Assembly (NCBI RefSeq): GCF_003480435.1
Contig: NZ_QUJB01000005.1
Span: 62,001-126,000 of the forward strand
Source: Clostridium sp. AM30-24
Lineage (GTDB): Bacteria > Bacillota > Clostridia > Lachnospirales > Lachnospiraceae
DNA: 64,000 nt
Direction: 5' to 3'
A program made the position numbers and the translations under genes. This document shows positions 45,608-53,467 of this stretch, one piece after another. Under the pieces are notes generated by a model. It did not search any database. It was not told where the DNA came from and was given only the letters and a program-made list of their open reading frames with translations. How positions within the stretch are numbered: position 1 is the first letter of the stretch; every line of letters begins with the position of its first letter.

Positions 45608-45877
45608 CTACTGTTTCTCGAGATCTACATCATCGAGAAGCTCCGCGAAGATCTTCATGAGACCTTCCAGCTCATCCTCGTCTTCCACGAATTCATAAAG
45701 GGCATCCGCCTCGTCAGCACCGGACGTATCCTTTAAGATATAGCAGTCGCCTTCCTCATCGTCATCTTCTGCGTCTGTGACAAGAAGATAGTTTGCCCCG
45801 TTTAATTTTGTCTCTTCCACAACATAGAATTCCAGTGTCTGGTCATCATCAACCAGTGTGATCTTTCTTTCTTCCAT
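45608..45877 (-). CDS. DUF1292 (YrzB-type) acidic protein
   Basis: An 89-residue, very acidic cytosolic protein. It begins KITLVDDDQTLEFYVVEET and has the central DUF1292 pattern YLLVTDAEDDDEEGDCYILK. The function is unknown. The place after ruvX matches yrzB of Bacillus. A hairpin (45905-45955, arms TACCT..AGGTA and GCAGA..TCTGC) separates it from ruvX, and a second palindrome lies downstream at 45491-45514. Confidence 0.88.
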   Translation of the reverse strand: MEERKITLVDDDQTLEFYVVEETKLNGANYLLVTDAEDDDEEGDCYILKDTSGADEADALYEFVEDEDELEGLMKIFAELLDDVDLEKQ

Positions 45878-45958
45878 ACATAGTCTCCTGTTTTAAGAAT
45901 GTACCTCCGCAGACCTGGAGGAATTTCCTGTCCTCCGAAACCTCTGCAGGTATCGTTT

Positions 45959-46390
45959 TTATTCTTCCTTCGTCCTCAGGCAGTCCAGATATCCCTGTAA
46001 GATCAGACCCGCAGCGACCTTATCGATCACGGCTTTTCTGTTCTCACGGCGCACTCCACTCTCCATCAGGATCTGTTCCGCAGCAACGGTCGTGAGTCGT
46101 TCATCCCAGTAATGCACCGGAAGTCCGGTACGGCGCTCCAACATTTCTCCGAAGGCTTTCGTCTTTTCGACGCGTTCACCCTCTGTATTATTCATATTTT
46201 TCGGAAGTCCCAGCACGATCTCCGTAACCTCGTACTCCGCGATCAGCTCCTCGATCCGGGCGCACGTCTTGCGCAGCTTGCTCTCGTCCTTGCGCTCAAT
46301 GGTCTCGACACCCTGTGCCGTCAGGAGAAGTCCATCGCTGACTGCGACTCCCACGGTCTTTGAACCGAAATCCAGTCCGAGTATTCTCAT
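45959..46390 (-). CDS. ruvX: RuvX/YqgF pre-16S rRNA nuclease
   Basis: A 143-residue RNase H-fold nuclease involved in 16S rRNA 5' maturation. [18 protein letters not shown] carries the first catalytic Asp, [10 protein letters not shown] a middle strand, and the last Asp is in [13 protein letters not shown]. It follows ireB on the same strand, as yrzL-yrrK in Bacillus. Confidence 0.95.
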   Translation of the reverse strand: MRILGLDFGSKTVGVAVSDGLLLTAQGVETIERKDESKLRKTCARIEELIAEYEVTEIVLGLPKNMNNTEGERVEKTKAFGEMLERRTGLPVHYWDERLTTVAAEQILMESGVRRENRKAVIDKVAAGLILQGYLDCLRTKEE

Positions 46391-46485
46391 AAGCTCTGTC
46401 CTCTGTTAATTTTCCTCATGGCAAAGCCAGCCGGATATATACTTTCCCGGCTGTCTGCTCTGGTGTCATATCTGTCCGGGAAAAC

Positions 46486-46749
46486 CTACCGGAGTCTCGT
46501 ATCAATATAATTCTCCATCAGTTCTTCCAGAATCTCGTCACGTTCAACTTTCATAATAAGGCTTCGCGCGCTCTTATAGCTTGTGATATAGGTCGGGTCT
46601 CCGGACATAATATAGCCGACGATCTGATTGATCGGATTGTATCCCTTTTCAGTCAGGGCTTCGTAGACTTCACGAAGGACCTCGCCAACCTCCATTTTTT
46701 TGTCTTCCTGTACTGCCTTAAAATACTGTGTATTACTGATATCGCCCAT
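46486..46749 (-). CDS. ireB: IreB/ReoM family regulatory phosphoprotein
   Basis: An 87-residue protein that, in Firmicutes studied, is phosphorylated by the PASTA-domain Ser/Thr kinase and controls MurA turnover and cephalosporin tolerance. The hallmark [19 protein letters not shown] is intact. With the ATG at 46749 the phospho-acceptor falls at Thr7 (ISNTQYF), as in ReoM, which supports this start. It leads the ireB-ruvX-DUF1292-fur gene order. Confidence 0.95.
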   Translation of the reverse strand: MGDISNTQYFKAVQEDKKMEVGEVLREVYEALTEKGYNPINQIVGYIMSGDPTYITSYKSARSLIMKVERDEILEELMENYIDTRLR

Positions 46750-46775
46750 AAATATCCTCACGTCCTTTGGTGTTA

Positions 46776-46846
46776 ATATAAACAATATTTATATCAACCC
46801 TTTTGTTGCTATTTCTTATTTTACCCTAATTTTATATTTTCTGCAA
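46776..46846 (-). promoter_or_regulatory. promoter and leader palindrome of ireB
   Basis: The minus strand reads TTGCAG (46841-46846), 17 bases, TAAAAT (46818-46823). In the leader ATATAAA and TTTATAT form a dyad (46776-46794), a possible protein site or a weak hairpin. Confidence 0.65.
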
Positions 46847-46878
46847 TATAAACTTACCGGCCAGGTCTGTCCCTGCGA

Positions 46879-48198
46879 TCAGACGAGAAGAAGGATCTCC
46901 TCCGTCAGGAATTCCTTTAGGGTTCCGGAAACAAACGTGTTTTTTAATGCCTTTGGATCGCGTCCGTCAAGGCGTACAGCCGCCTTCACATATTCCTTCG
47001 TGTACCCGGTCATGTAACTCTCGCCGTCGATGGTCACCGGTTCCTCCAAAAGAATCTCCTGCTCTGTTCCAAGGAAGGAATTCCGGTATTCCCCAGACAT
47101 CTTCTTCTCAAGCTTCAGGAGAACGGCGCTTCTCTCTTTCTTCACCGGCTCCGGCACCTGGTCAGGCATCCGGTCCGCGCGGGTTCCGGCACGTCTGGAG
47201 TACGGGAACACATGCATCTCATAGAAATGTACCTTTTCAAGGAATTCTCTTGTGGTCTCGAAATCCTCATCCGTCTCAGCAGGGAAGCCGACGATGACAT
47301 CCGTCGTGATCGCCGGGTTGTGAAAGTATTTTCTGAGGATCTCGCAGCGATCCGCGTATTCCTCACACGTATAATGGCGGTTCATGCGCTTTAAAGTATC
47401 ATCACATCCGCTCTGTAAGGAGAGATGGAAATGCGGGCAGATCTTTGAAAGCTTTGAAAGCTCCTTTGCAAACTCCTCCGTGATGACACGAGGCTCTAAG
47501 GAACCAAAACGGATCCGCTCGATTCCGTCGATCCCATGAAGTCTCTTGATCAGTGTAAGAAAGTCGATTCCCTCATCCTTGAAATCGATGCCGTAGGAAG
47601 TCAGGTGGATTCCGGTAAGAACGATCTCCTTGTAACCTTCCTCTGCCAGGATCTTTACTTCCTCCTCCACATCCTCCGGCCGGCGGCTTCTGACGCGGCC
47701 TCTCGTATACGGAATAATACAGTAGCTGCAGAACTGGTTGCAGCCGTCCTGAACTTTAATGAAGGCGCGGGTATGTTCTGCCTGTTTTTTGATATGGAGT
47801 TTCTCGTACTCGTTGGAACCCGCAAGGTCCGTGATGGACTCTTTGATCGCTTTTCCCGCGAACCATGCATCTAAAAGCGGAACGAGGTCCACCTTACGGT
47901 TGTTCCCGATGATCAGATCCACCGCGGCGTCCTCTCTCAGCTTGTCTGCCGCCGCCTGGACATAGCATCCTGCCGCAACCACCACCGCGTCCGGGTTCTT
48001 TGCCTTCGCCCGGTGCAGCATCTGGCGGGATTTTTTATCTGCCACATTTGTCACGGAACAGGTATTGATCACGTAGACATCCGCTTTTTCCTCAAAGCTC
48101 ACGATCTCATAGCCTGCGGCCTCCAGAAGCTGTTCCATGGCCTCCGTTTCGTATGCATTTACTTTGCAGCCAAGATTGTGCAGCGCTGCTTTTCTCAT
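46879..48198 (-). CDS. mtaB: tRNA t6A37 methylthiotransferase MtaB
   Basis: A 439-residue radical-SAM enzyme that turns t6A into ms2t6A next to the anticodon. The N-terminal methylthiotransferase domain carries cluster Cys in NLGCKVN, NTCSVTN and AAGCYVQ. The radical-SAM motif is CNQFCSYC, and a TRAM domain ends the protein. AAGGAG lies 7 bases before the ATG at 48198. In other Firmicutes it follows prmA and rsmE. Here the thiI, nifS and HPr-like genes lie between. Confidence 0.95.
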   Translation of the reverse strand: MRKAALHNLGCKVNAYETEAMEQLLEAAGYEIVSFEEKADVYVINTCSVTNVADKKSRQMLHRAKAKNPDAVVVAAGCYVQAAADKLREDAAVDLIIGNNRKVDLVPLLDAWFAGKAIKESITDLAGSNEYEKLHIKKQAEHTRAFIKVQDGCNQFCSYCIIPYTRGRVRSRRPEDVEEEVKILAEEGYKEIVLTGIHLTSYGIDFKDEGIDFLTLIKRLHGIDGIERIRFGSLEPRVITEEFAKELSKLSKICPHFHLSLQSGCDDTLKRMNRHYTCEEYADRCEILRKYFHNPAITTDVIVGFPAETDEDFETTREFLEKVHFYEMHVFPYSRRAGTRADRMPDQVPEPVKKERSAVLLKLEKKMSGEYRNSFLGTEQEILLEEPVTIDGESYMTGYTKEYVKAAVRLDGRDPKALKNTFVSGTLKEFLTEEILLLV

Positions 48199-48305
48199 AT
48201 TCAATCTCCTTGTAATTACTGGGGTAGCTCTTCCACCATGCAAGCCTGCGACACATTTTCTCATTTCCGGCATCGCATGGCTGAACTTTTTATTCAAGAT
48301 ACCTC

Positions 48306-48334
48306 TTGACTTTTCATGCATGTCCATTTAGTAT
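48306..48334 (+). promoter_or_regulatory. promoter of HPr-like gene
   Basis: TTGACT and TAGTAT are 17 bases apart, about 65 bases before the ATG. Confidence 0.65.
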
Positions 48335-48398
48335 GAAGGTAGGTTTTTCTATTTTTTTCATAATAATAAAACACTCGAATATTGGGAGGAACACTGAC

Positions 48399-48635
48399 AT
48401 GAAAACCGTTAAAATTTCTTTAAACTCCATCGATAAAGTGAAGTCTTTTGTAAATGACCTTACCAAGTTTGATACTGATTTCGATCTTGTTTCCGGCAGA
48501 TACGTCATCGACGCAAAATCCATCATGGGTATCTTCAGCCTGGATCTTTCCAAGCCGATCGATCTGAATATCCACGATGGCGGAAATACAGAAGAGATTC
48601 TTACTGTACTTGCTCCGTATATCATCGAGTCATAA
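48399..48635 (+). CDS. Crh-like HPr paralogue without His15
   Basis: A 78-residue HPr-fold protein, alone on the plus strand with its own promoter and terminator. The serine-loop motif is well kept (AKSIMGIFSLDLSKP, Ser41), the site used by HPr kinase in HPr and Crh. Where HPr has the GxHARPA active site, this protein reads NSIDKVKSF, with no histidine, so it cannot carry phosphate from enzyme I. A regulatory role in carbon catabolite control is likely but inferred. GGGAGG lies 9 bases before the ATG. Confidence 0.85.
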   Translation: MKTVKISLNSIDKVKSFVNDLTKFDTDFDLVSGRYVIDAKSIMGIFSLDLSKPIDLNIHDGGNTEEILTVLAPYIIES

Positions 48636-48647
48636 GAATAAGGTTTG

Positions 48648-48682
48648 AAAAACTGCCGGAAACTAAATTCCGGCAGTTTTTT
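48648..48682 (+). terminator. terminator of HPr-like gene
   Basis: AAAACTGCCGGAA pairs with TTCCGGCAGTTTT across 6 bases and runs into TTTTTT. Confidence 0.9.
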
Positions 48683-48722
48683 ACGCGTGCAACGAGCCAA
48701 AGTCCATGCTTGCATGACCTTG

Positions 48723-48783
48723 GCGTTGCTAAGCGCCGGTGGCGCTTGTTTAGCAACGACCGAAACGGAGTGTAGATGCCGCG
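48723..48783 (-). repeat. delta hairpin repeat downstream of thiI
   Basis: On the minus strand GCATCTACACTCCGTTTCGG is followed by a stem TTGCTA/TAGCAA around AAGCGCCACCGGCGCTT. The sequence frame matches the delta unit at 36391-36446, but both stem halves have changed together. Confidence 0.7.
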
Positions 48784-48841
48784 ATAACTTGAGAAGCTCG
48801 CAGAGCGCGATTCTCATAGTTTCTTTTTCTGCCATTTTTCA

Positions 48842-50023
48842 TTAAATGCAGCGGATCACTTCTCTTGTCTCCAGAGCTGTCTTCATCAGCTCGTCGATCT
48901 TTTCATCTAGCTTTTTCTCTGAATTTTTGATCTTCTTTAAACTCGGCTTTGTGACCGGATGCTTTGCAACGAAGATCGTGCAGCAGTCCTCGTATGGAAG
49001 AACCGATGTCTCATAAGTACCAATTTTTAAAGAGATATCCACGATATCCTGCTTGTCGAAGGCGATGAGCGGTCTCATGACCGGAAGCTCGCAGACTTCG
49101 TTTGTGACAGCTAAGGACTGCATCGTCTGGGATGCGACCTGACCGATGCTCTCGCCGGTGACAAGTGCCAGACAGTCATTCTCCTTCGCGATCGTCTCTG
49201 CGATCTTCATCATATAGCGGCGCATGATGATCGTAAGCTCGTCATGCGGGCACTGATCGTAGATGTAGAGCTGGATATCGGTAAAGTTGATGATATTTAA
49301 GCGGATTGGTCCCGTGTATTTCGCAACAAGCTTCGCGAGATCAACGACCTTCTGTTTTGCGCGCTCGCTCGTATACGGCGGCGCATGGAAATAGGTCGCA
49401 TCGATGGTCACGCCGCGCTTTGCGATCATCCAGCCTGCAACCGGGCTGTCGATTCCGCCGGATAATAATAACATGGCACGTCCAGCTGTTCCGATCGGCA
49501 TTCCGCCCGGTCCCGGAATCGTCTCGGAAAAGATATTGATCTTATGGCGCACCTCCACACGAAGCAGCACATCCGGTGTGTGGACATTGACCTTTGTCTC
49601 CGGGAACGCGTTTAAGATCACCTCGCCGAGGTCACGGTTGATCTGGTCGGAAACTACCGGATACTGCTTGTTGGCGCGTCTTGCAACGACCTTAAAGGTA
49701 AAGTTCTTATTCTCATAGGCATCGTCAATATATTTTACGACCTGTGCCTTCAGGTCCTCATAACCGTTGTCTTCGATCTGGACCATCGGGCAGATCCCGA
49801 CGATACCGAATACATGCTGAAGAGCATCGATCACCTCATCGTAATCGAAGTCTTCTGCTGCCTCCGCGTAGATTCTTCCCGCCTCTTTTGTGACGGAGAA
49901 ATTGCCTTCCAGATTCTTTAAACGGTGATGGATCTGTTTTACAAGGGCATCCTCAAAGAGGTAACGGTTTTTTCCCTTTACGCCGATCTCTGCGTATTTG
50001 ATTAAAAATGATCTGTATTTCAC
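48842..50023 (-). CDS. thiI: tRNA 4-thiouridine synthase ThiI
   Basis: A 393-residue enzyme that adenylates U8 of tRNA and inserts sulfur from a desulfurase. It may also serve thiamine thiazole synthesis. The N-terminal ferredoxin-like and THUMP domains are followed by the PP-loop MLLLSGGIDSPVAGWMIAKR. There is no C-terminal rhodanese domain, as in Bacillus, where a partner NifZ supplies sulfur. The GTG at 50023 with GGAGG upstream is the start. It is downstream of a desulfurase gene, which fits that partnership. Confidence 0.95.
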   Translation of the reverse strand: MKYRSFLIKYAEIGVKGKNRYLFEDALVKQIHHRLKNLEGNFSVTKEAGRIYAEAAEDFDYDEVIDALQHVFGIVGICPMVQIEDNGYEDLKAQVVKYIDDAYENKNFTFKVVARRANKQYPVVSDQINRDLGEVILNAFPETKVNVHTPDVLLRVEVRHKINIFSETIPGPGGMPIGTAGRAMLLLSGGIDSPVAGWMIAKRGVTIDATYFHAPPYTSERAKQKVVDLAKLVAKYTGPIRLNIINFTDIQLYIYDQCPHDELTIIMRRYMMKIAETIAKENDCLALVTGESIGQVASQTMQSLAVTNEVCELPVMRPLIAFDKQDIVDISLKIGTYETSVLPYEDCCTIFVAKHPVTKPSLKKIKNSEKKLDEKIDELMKTALETREVIRCI

Positions 50024-50154
50024 GGAATATCCTCCATAGGATCCTGAACTTTTTGCGATCGGCATTTTCCCGCCGTCCGCCGCTGTTTCAGGACATTTTT
50101 CTTAGTAACCGGCCGGGAAATCTTCGTTTTCCCGCCAAGTGTTGTATATGATCT

Positions 50155-51318
50155 TTATGCTCTCCGATATCTTCTGAGCATCGGCACAAGTTCATTCAGT
50201 ACTTCCAGACAGTAATCCACTTCCTCCTCAGTATTAAATGCACCGAAGGAGAAGCGAAGCGTGGAATCCAGCAGGGAATCCTTCACGCCGATCCCCTTTA
50301 AGGTTCCTGACACACCCGGATGGTTGGAGGAACATGCGGAGCCGGAAGAAACATAGATTCCCTTATCCTCCAGCGCATGGAGCAGTACCTCTGCCCTCAC
50401 GCCCTCAAAGCCTGCCGCAACGATCTGCGGAGCGCTGTCCCGGCCGGTAAGACCATGGACTGTAACGCCGTCCATCGCCTGAAGGCCTTTTACCATGCGG
50501 TCCTTGATCGCATAGAGCTTATCGATCTTTGCATCATGATCTGTATAGACCATCTTTGCTGCAAGTCCGAGACCTGCGCATCCCGGAACATTCTCGGTGC
50601 CGGAGCGCATGCCTTTCTGCTGTCCGCCGCCGTAGATGATCGGTTTGATCTTTACCTTCTCATCAATATACAGGAAGCCGGTTCCCTTTGGGCCGTGAAT
50701 CTTATGTCCACTGGCTGATAAGAGGTCAATGCCTTGTTTTTTCGGGCGGATCACATATTTTCCGTAAGCCTGGATCGCGTCCACATGGAAGTAGGCGGAC
50801 GGCTTTTTCTCCTTGATGATCTTCGCGATCTCCTCGATTGGTTCCACCGCTCCGATTTCATTGTTTACATACATGACGGACACAAGGATCGTATCGTCGC
50901 AGATTGCCTCACGAAGCGCGTCTAAGGATACATGTCCGTTATGGTCCACCGGCAGGTAGGTCACGCGGAAGCCAAACTCCTCGAGGAACGCTGTCGTATT
51001 GTAGATCGATGCATGTTCCACGCAGGAGGTGATGATGTGGTTTCCGGCGCGCTTATTTGCAAGCGCCGTTCCGATCAGCGCCAGATTGTTGGACTCGGTT
51101 CCGCCGGAAGTGAAGAGGATCTCCTTATCCTTCACTTTTAAAGTCTTCGCGATCTCCTCACGGGCAGTCTTAATATAATTTTCTGCCTCTACCCCCTTCA
51201 TATGTCTCGAAGAGGTATTGCCGTAATCAATCGTCATCGTTTTTGCGACGATATCGCGCACTTCGTCAAAAGCGCGGGTCGTCGCGGAGTTATCAAAATA
51301 AACTTCTCTCTTTTCCAT
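50155..51318 (-). CDS. nifS: cysteine desulfurase, NifS/NifZ type
   Basis: A 387-residue PLP enzyme that takes sulfur from cysteine. The cofactor Lys206 is in SASGHKIHGPKG and the persulfide Cys329 in SSGSACSSNHPG. YFDNSATTR opens it. Being directly upstream of thiI it is probably the sulfur donor for tRNA 4-thiouridine. No Fe-S scaffold gene is near, which argues against an Isc role. GGGAG lies before the ATG. Confidence 0.93.
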   Translation of the reverse strand: MEKREVYFDNSATTRAFDEVRDIVAKTMTIDYGNTSSRHMKGVEAENYIKTAREEIAKTLKVKDKEILFTSGGTESNNLALIGTALANKRAGNHIITSCVEHASIYNTTAFLEEFGFRVTYLPVDHNGHVSLDALREAICDDTILVSVMYVNNEIGAVEPIEEIAKIIKEKKPSAYFHVDAIQAYGKYVIRPKKQGIDLLSASGHKIHGPKGTGFLYIDEKVKIKPIIYGGGQQKGMRSGTENVPGCAGLGLAAKMVYTDHDAKIDKLYAIKDRMVKGLQAMDGVTVHGLTGRDSAPQIVAAGFEGVRAEVLLHALEDKGIYVSSGSACSSNHPGVSGTLKGIGVKDSLLDSTLRFSFGAFNTEEEVDYCLEVLNELVPMLRRYRRA

Positions 51319-51401
51319 GAGTTTTATTTACTCCCAGTCTGGACCGGCAAAACATTCTCCATATTCATGATACCGGTCTTTTTACTTCTTAAAATTTACC
51401 C

Positions 51402-51419
51402 TTTATAGCATAATGCTAT
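51402..51419 (-). promoter_or_regulatory. extended -10 with overlapping perfect dyad before nifS
   Basis: The minus strand reads TGCTATAAA, an extended -10. A perfect 15-base dyad ATAGCAT-A-ATGCTAT (51405-51419) covers it, a candidate repressor site. The rest of the 51319-51512 gap is AT-rich with nothing else recognised. Confidence 0.45.
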
Positions 51420-51512
51420 TTTCAACTTTTTTGTAATCGTTCAGTTATTCACAGTTATAATTAAAAACTCATCCTGAATTTTTCTTCGGTCTGCACTGAA
51501 ATTTTTACTTCA

Positions 51513-52265
51513 TTATTCTAGTAATAATCCCACAGCCGCCATCACAAACATTCCGGCCGTTTCCGTCCTGAGGATTCTCTTTCCGAGCGTCACCGGCTCC
51601 ACCCCGGACTGCATCGCAAGTTCCACTTCCCCGTCCGAAAATCCGCCTTCCGGTCCGATAAAGATGGACAGGCTTTGTCCCGGTTTTAAGCTTCCGATGA
51701 GTTCTCTCGTAAGCGCCATTCCGCCCGCTCCCGGAAGACTCTCAGAATCTTCGTAGGGAATGATCGCCAGATCATCCAACGCTGCCGCCTCAATGGCCGC
51801 CTTGAACTTCATCAAATTTCCAACTTCCGGAACGATCATGCGCTTCGACTGTTTCGCCGCGCTCTCGGAGATCCCGTACCAGCGTTTTCTCTTCGCCTCT
51901 TCCTTCTTCGCGTCGAGCTTCACCACCGCGCGGTCGGTATCCACCGGAACAATCTTTGTGACACCCAGTTCTACACATTTCTGGATGATAAATTCCATTT
52001 TATCTGCTTTCGGAAGTCCCTGATACAAGGTTACTGTTACAGGAAGCTCCGTATCGTCCACTTCCTCCGGCAGGATTTTCGCAAGGACTTTATCCGGGAA
52101 AAGCTCTGTGATCTCACAGAGACAGTTTGTGCCCTTACCGTCGCTGAGCAGGAGCTTCTCCCCCGGCTTCATCCGCAGTACGTTCTTAATATGATTCACA
52201 TCGGGACCGGTGATCACGGCCTCCGACTCTGTAAAAAATTCTGTTTCCGTAAAAAAATGGTACAC
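51513..52265 (-). CDS. rsmE: 16S rRNA m3U1498 methyltransferase RsmE
   Basis: A 250-residue SPOUT methyltransferase for 16S rRNA. A PUA-like N-terminal domain leads to the knotted C-terminal domain with FIGPEGGFSDGEVELA and LGKRILRTETAGMFV. The start is GTG, formed in the TAGTG overlap with the prmA stop codon, with GAGGAAG upstream. The prmA-rsmE pair is the usual Firmicutes order. Confidence 0.95.
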   Translation of the reverse strand: MYHFFTETEFFTESEAVITGPDVNHIKNVLRMKPGEKLLLSDGKGTNCLCEITELFPDKVLAKILPEEVDDTELPVTVTLYQGLPKADKMEFIIQKCVELGVTKIVPVDTDRAVVKLDAKKEEAKRKRWYGISESAAKQSKRMIVPEVGNLMKFKAAIEAAALDDLAIIPYEDSESLPGAGGMALTRELIGSLKPGQSLSIFIGPEGGFSDGEVELAMQSGVEPVTLGKRILRTETAGMFVMAAVGLLLE

Positions 52266-53221
52266 TATTTCTTCCTCGCTGTGAATGATACCCACTCGCC
52301 CTGTCTTGTCACTTCGATGATCTCGAAGGCATCGTTCGCCTCAAGCGCTTCGCGGACGGCCTGTTCCTTCATATCAATAATGCCGGAGCTGATGAAGATT
52401 CCGCCTTTCTTTAAGTGGAACGGAACCTGTTTCTGGATCATGATGATAATGTCGGCAAGAATATTTGCAACAACAATATCGTAGCACTCATATCCTGCCG
52501 CATCCTGTGTCGCCTTATCGTCGATGATATTTCCCTGGATCACACCGAACTTCTCCTCCGGGATATCATTGGCTGCCAGATTTTCATGAACTGCGGTGAT
52601 GGCGTTCTCATCGAGATCCGTTCCAAATACATACTCCGCACCAAGCTTTAACGCGGCGATTCCGAGGATTCCACTTCCTGTTCCGAGGTCAAGGACCTTT
52701 ACGCCCGGCTTTACATACTTTTCGAGCTGACGGATACAGAGCTGTGTCGTCTCGTGTTTTCCGGTTCCGAACGCAGTTCCCGGATCAATCTGGATCAAAA
52801 GCTTATCCTTATGCTCTTCCGGGATCTCCTCCCACGTCGGCTTGATCAGGATATGGTCAACCGTAAACGGTTTGAAGTACTGTTTCCAGTTGTTGATCCA
52901 GTCCTTATCGTCCGTCTCGGACTCAGTGATCTTCGCGGTACCGATATTCACGAACTGGCGGATCTCCTCAAGCCCCTCACGGACTGCCTTCAACTTTTCT
53001 TCCGTATCCTCGTCCTCGTCTAAATAGAAGCTGACTCTCGCGGTACCGTCATCCGGCGGAAGCTCCGGGAGAATATCGATGAACATTCCCTTCGTCTCGC
53101 TTTCGGTAAGCGGTACGTTGTCCTCGATCTCCATTCCCTCGATTCCGATATCATCAAACATGCTTCCGAGATAATCCACCGCATCCGTGGTCGTCTCAAG
53201 CGTAAATTTCTTCCATTTCAT
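52265..53221 (-). CDS. prmA: ribosomal protein L11 methyltransferase PrmA
   Basis: A 318-residue SAM methyltransferase that trimethylates ribosomal protein L11. The signature PGTAFGTGKHETTQLCI is followed by motif I VLDLGTGSGILGIAALKLGA and the VANILADIII motif. AAGGAG lies before the ATG. In many Firmicutes prmA follows dnaJ directly. Here about 8.5 kb of other genes lie between them. Confidence 0.95.
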   Translation of the reverse strand: MKWKKFTLETTTDAVDYLGSMFDDIGIEGMEIEDNVPLTESETKGMFIDILPELPPDDGTARVSFYLDEDEDTEEKLKAVREGLEEIRQFVNIGTAKITESETDDKDWINNWKQYFKPFTVDHILIKPTWEEIPEEHKDKLLIQIDPGTAFGTGKHETTQLCIRQLEKYVKPGVKVLDLGTGSGILGIAALKLGAEYVFGTDLDENAITAVHENLAANDIPEEKFGVIQGNIIDDKATQDAAGYECYDIVVANILADIIIMIQKQVPFHLKKGGIFISSGIIDMKEQAVREALEANDAFEIIEVTRQGEWVSFTARKK

Positions 53222-53416
53222 ATATCATTTCTCCTTCTATGTTCTTTTGCCTGTCCAGGATCAGAACTTCCCGCTGCTCTTTCACGTTCTTCGCCCATCA
53301 TTCCGATCTTTGGTTCCAGACTCACCGCACATATGCCCGCATCCAGCATGGACGCAGACGAAATCACATGATATCATAACATAGTTTTCCGGGGTTTGCA
53401 AGGTGGGAAAATGCTG

Positions 53417-53450
53417 AAACAGAACAGGGCAGAGCGTTCCCGCTCTGCCC
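53417..53450 (-). terminator. terminator of third gltS-like gene
   Basis: GGGCAGAGCG and CGCTCTGCCC pair around GGAA and are followed by TGTTCTGTTT on the minus strand. Confidence 0.8.
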
Positions 53451-53467
53451 CGCAAAGGTTTCCAATT

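Noticed and set aside
48314..48835. Open frame of 173 codons on the minus strand
   Set aside because: It is antisense to the HPr-like gene and runs through a terminator and a repeat.
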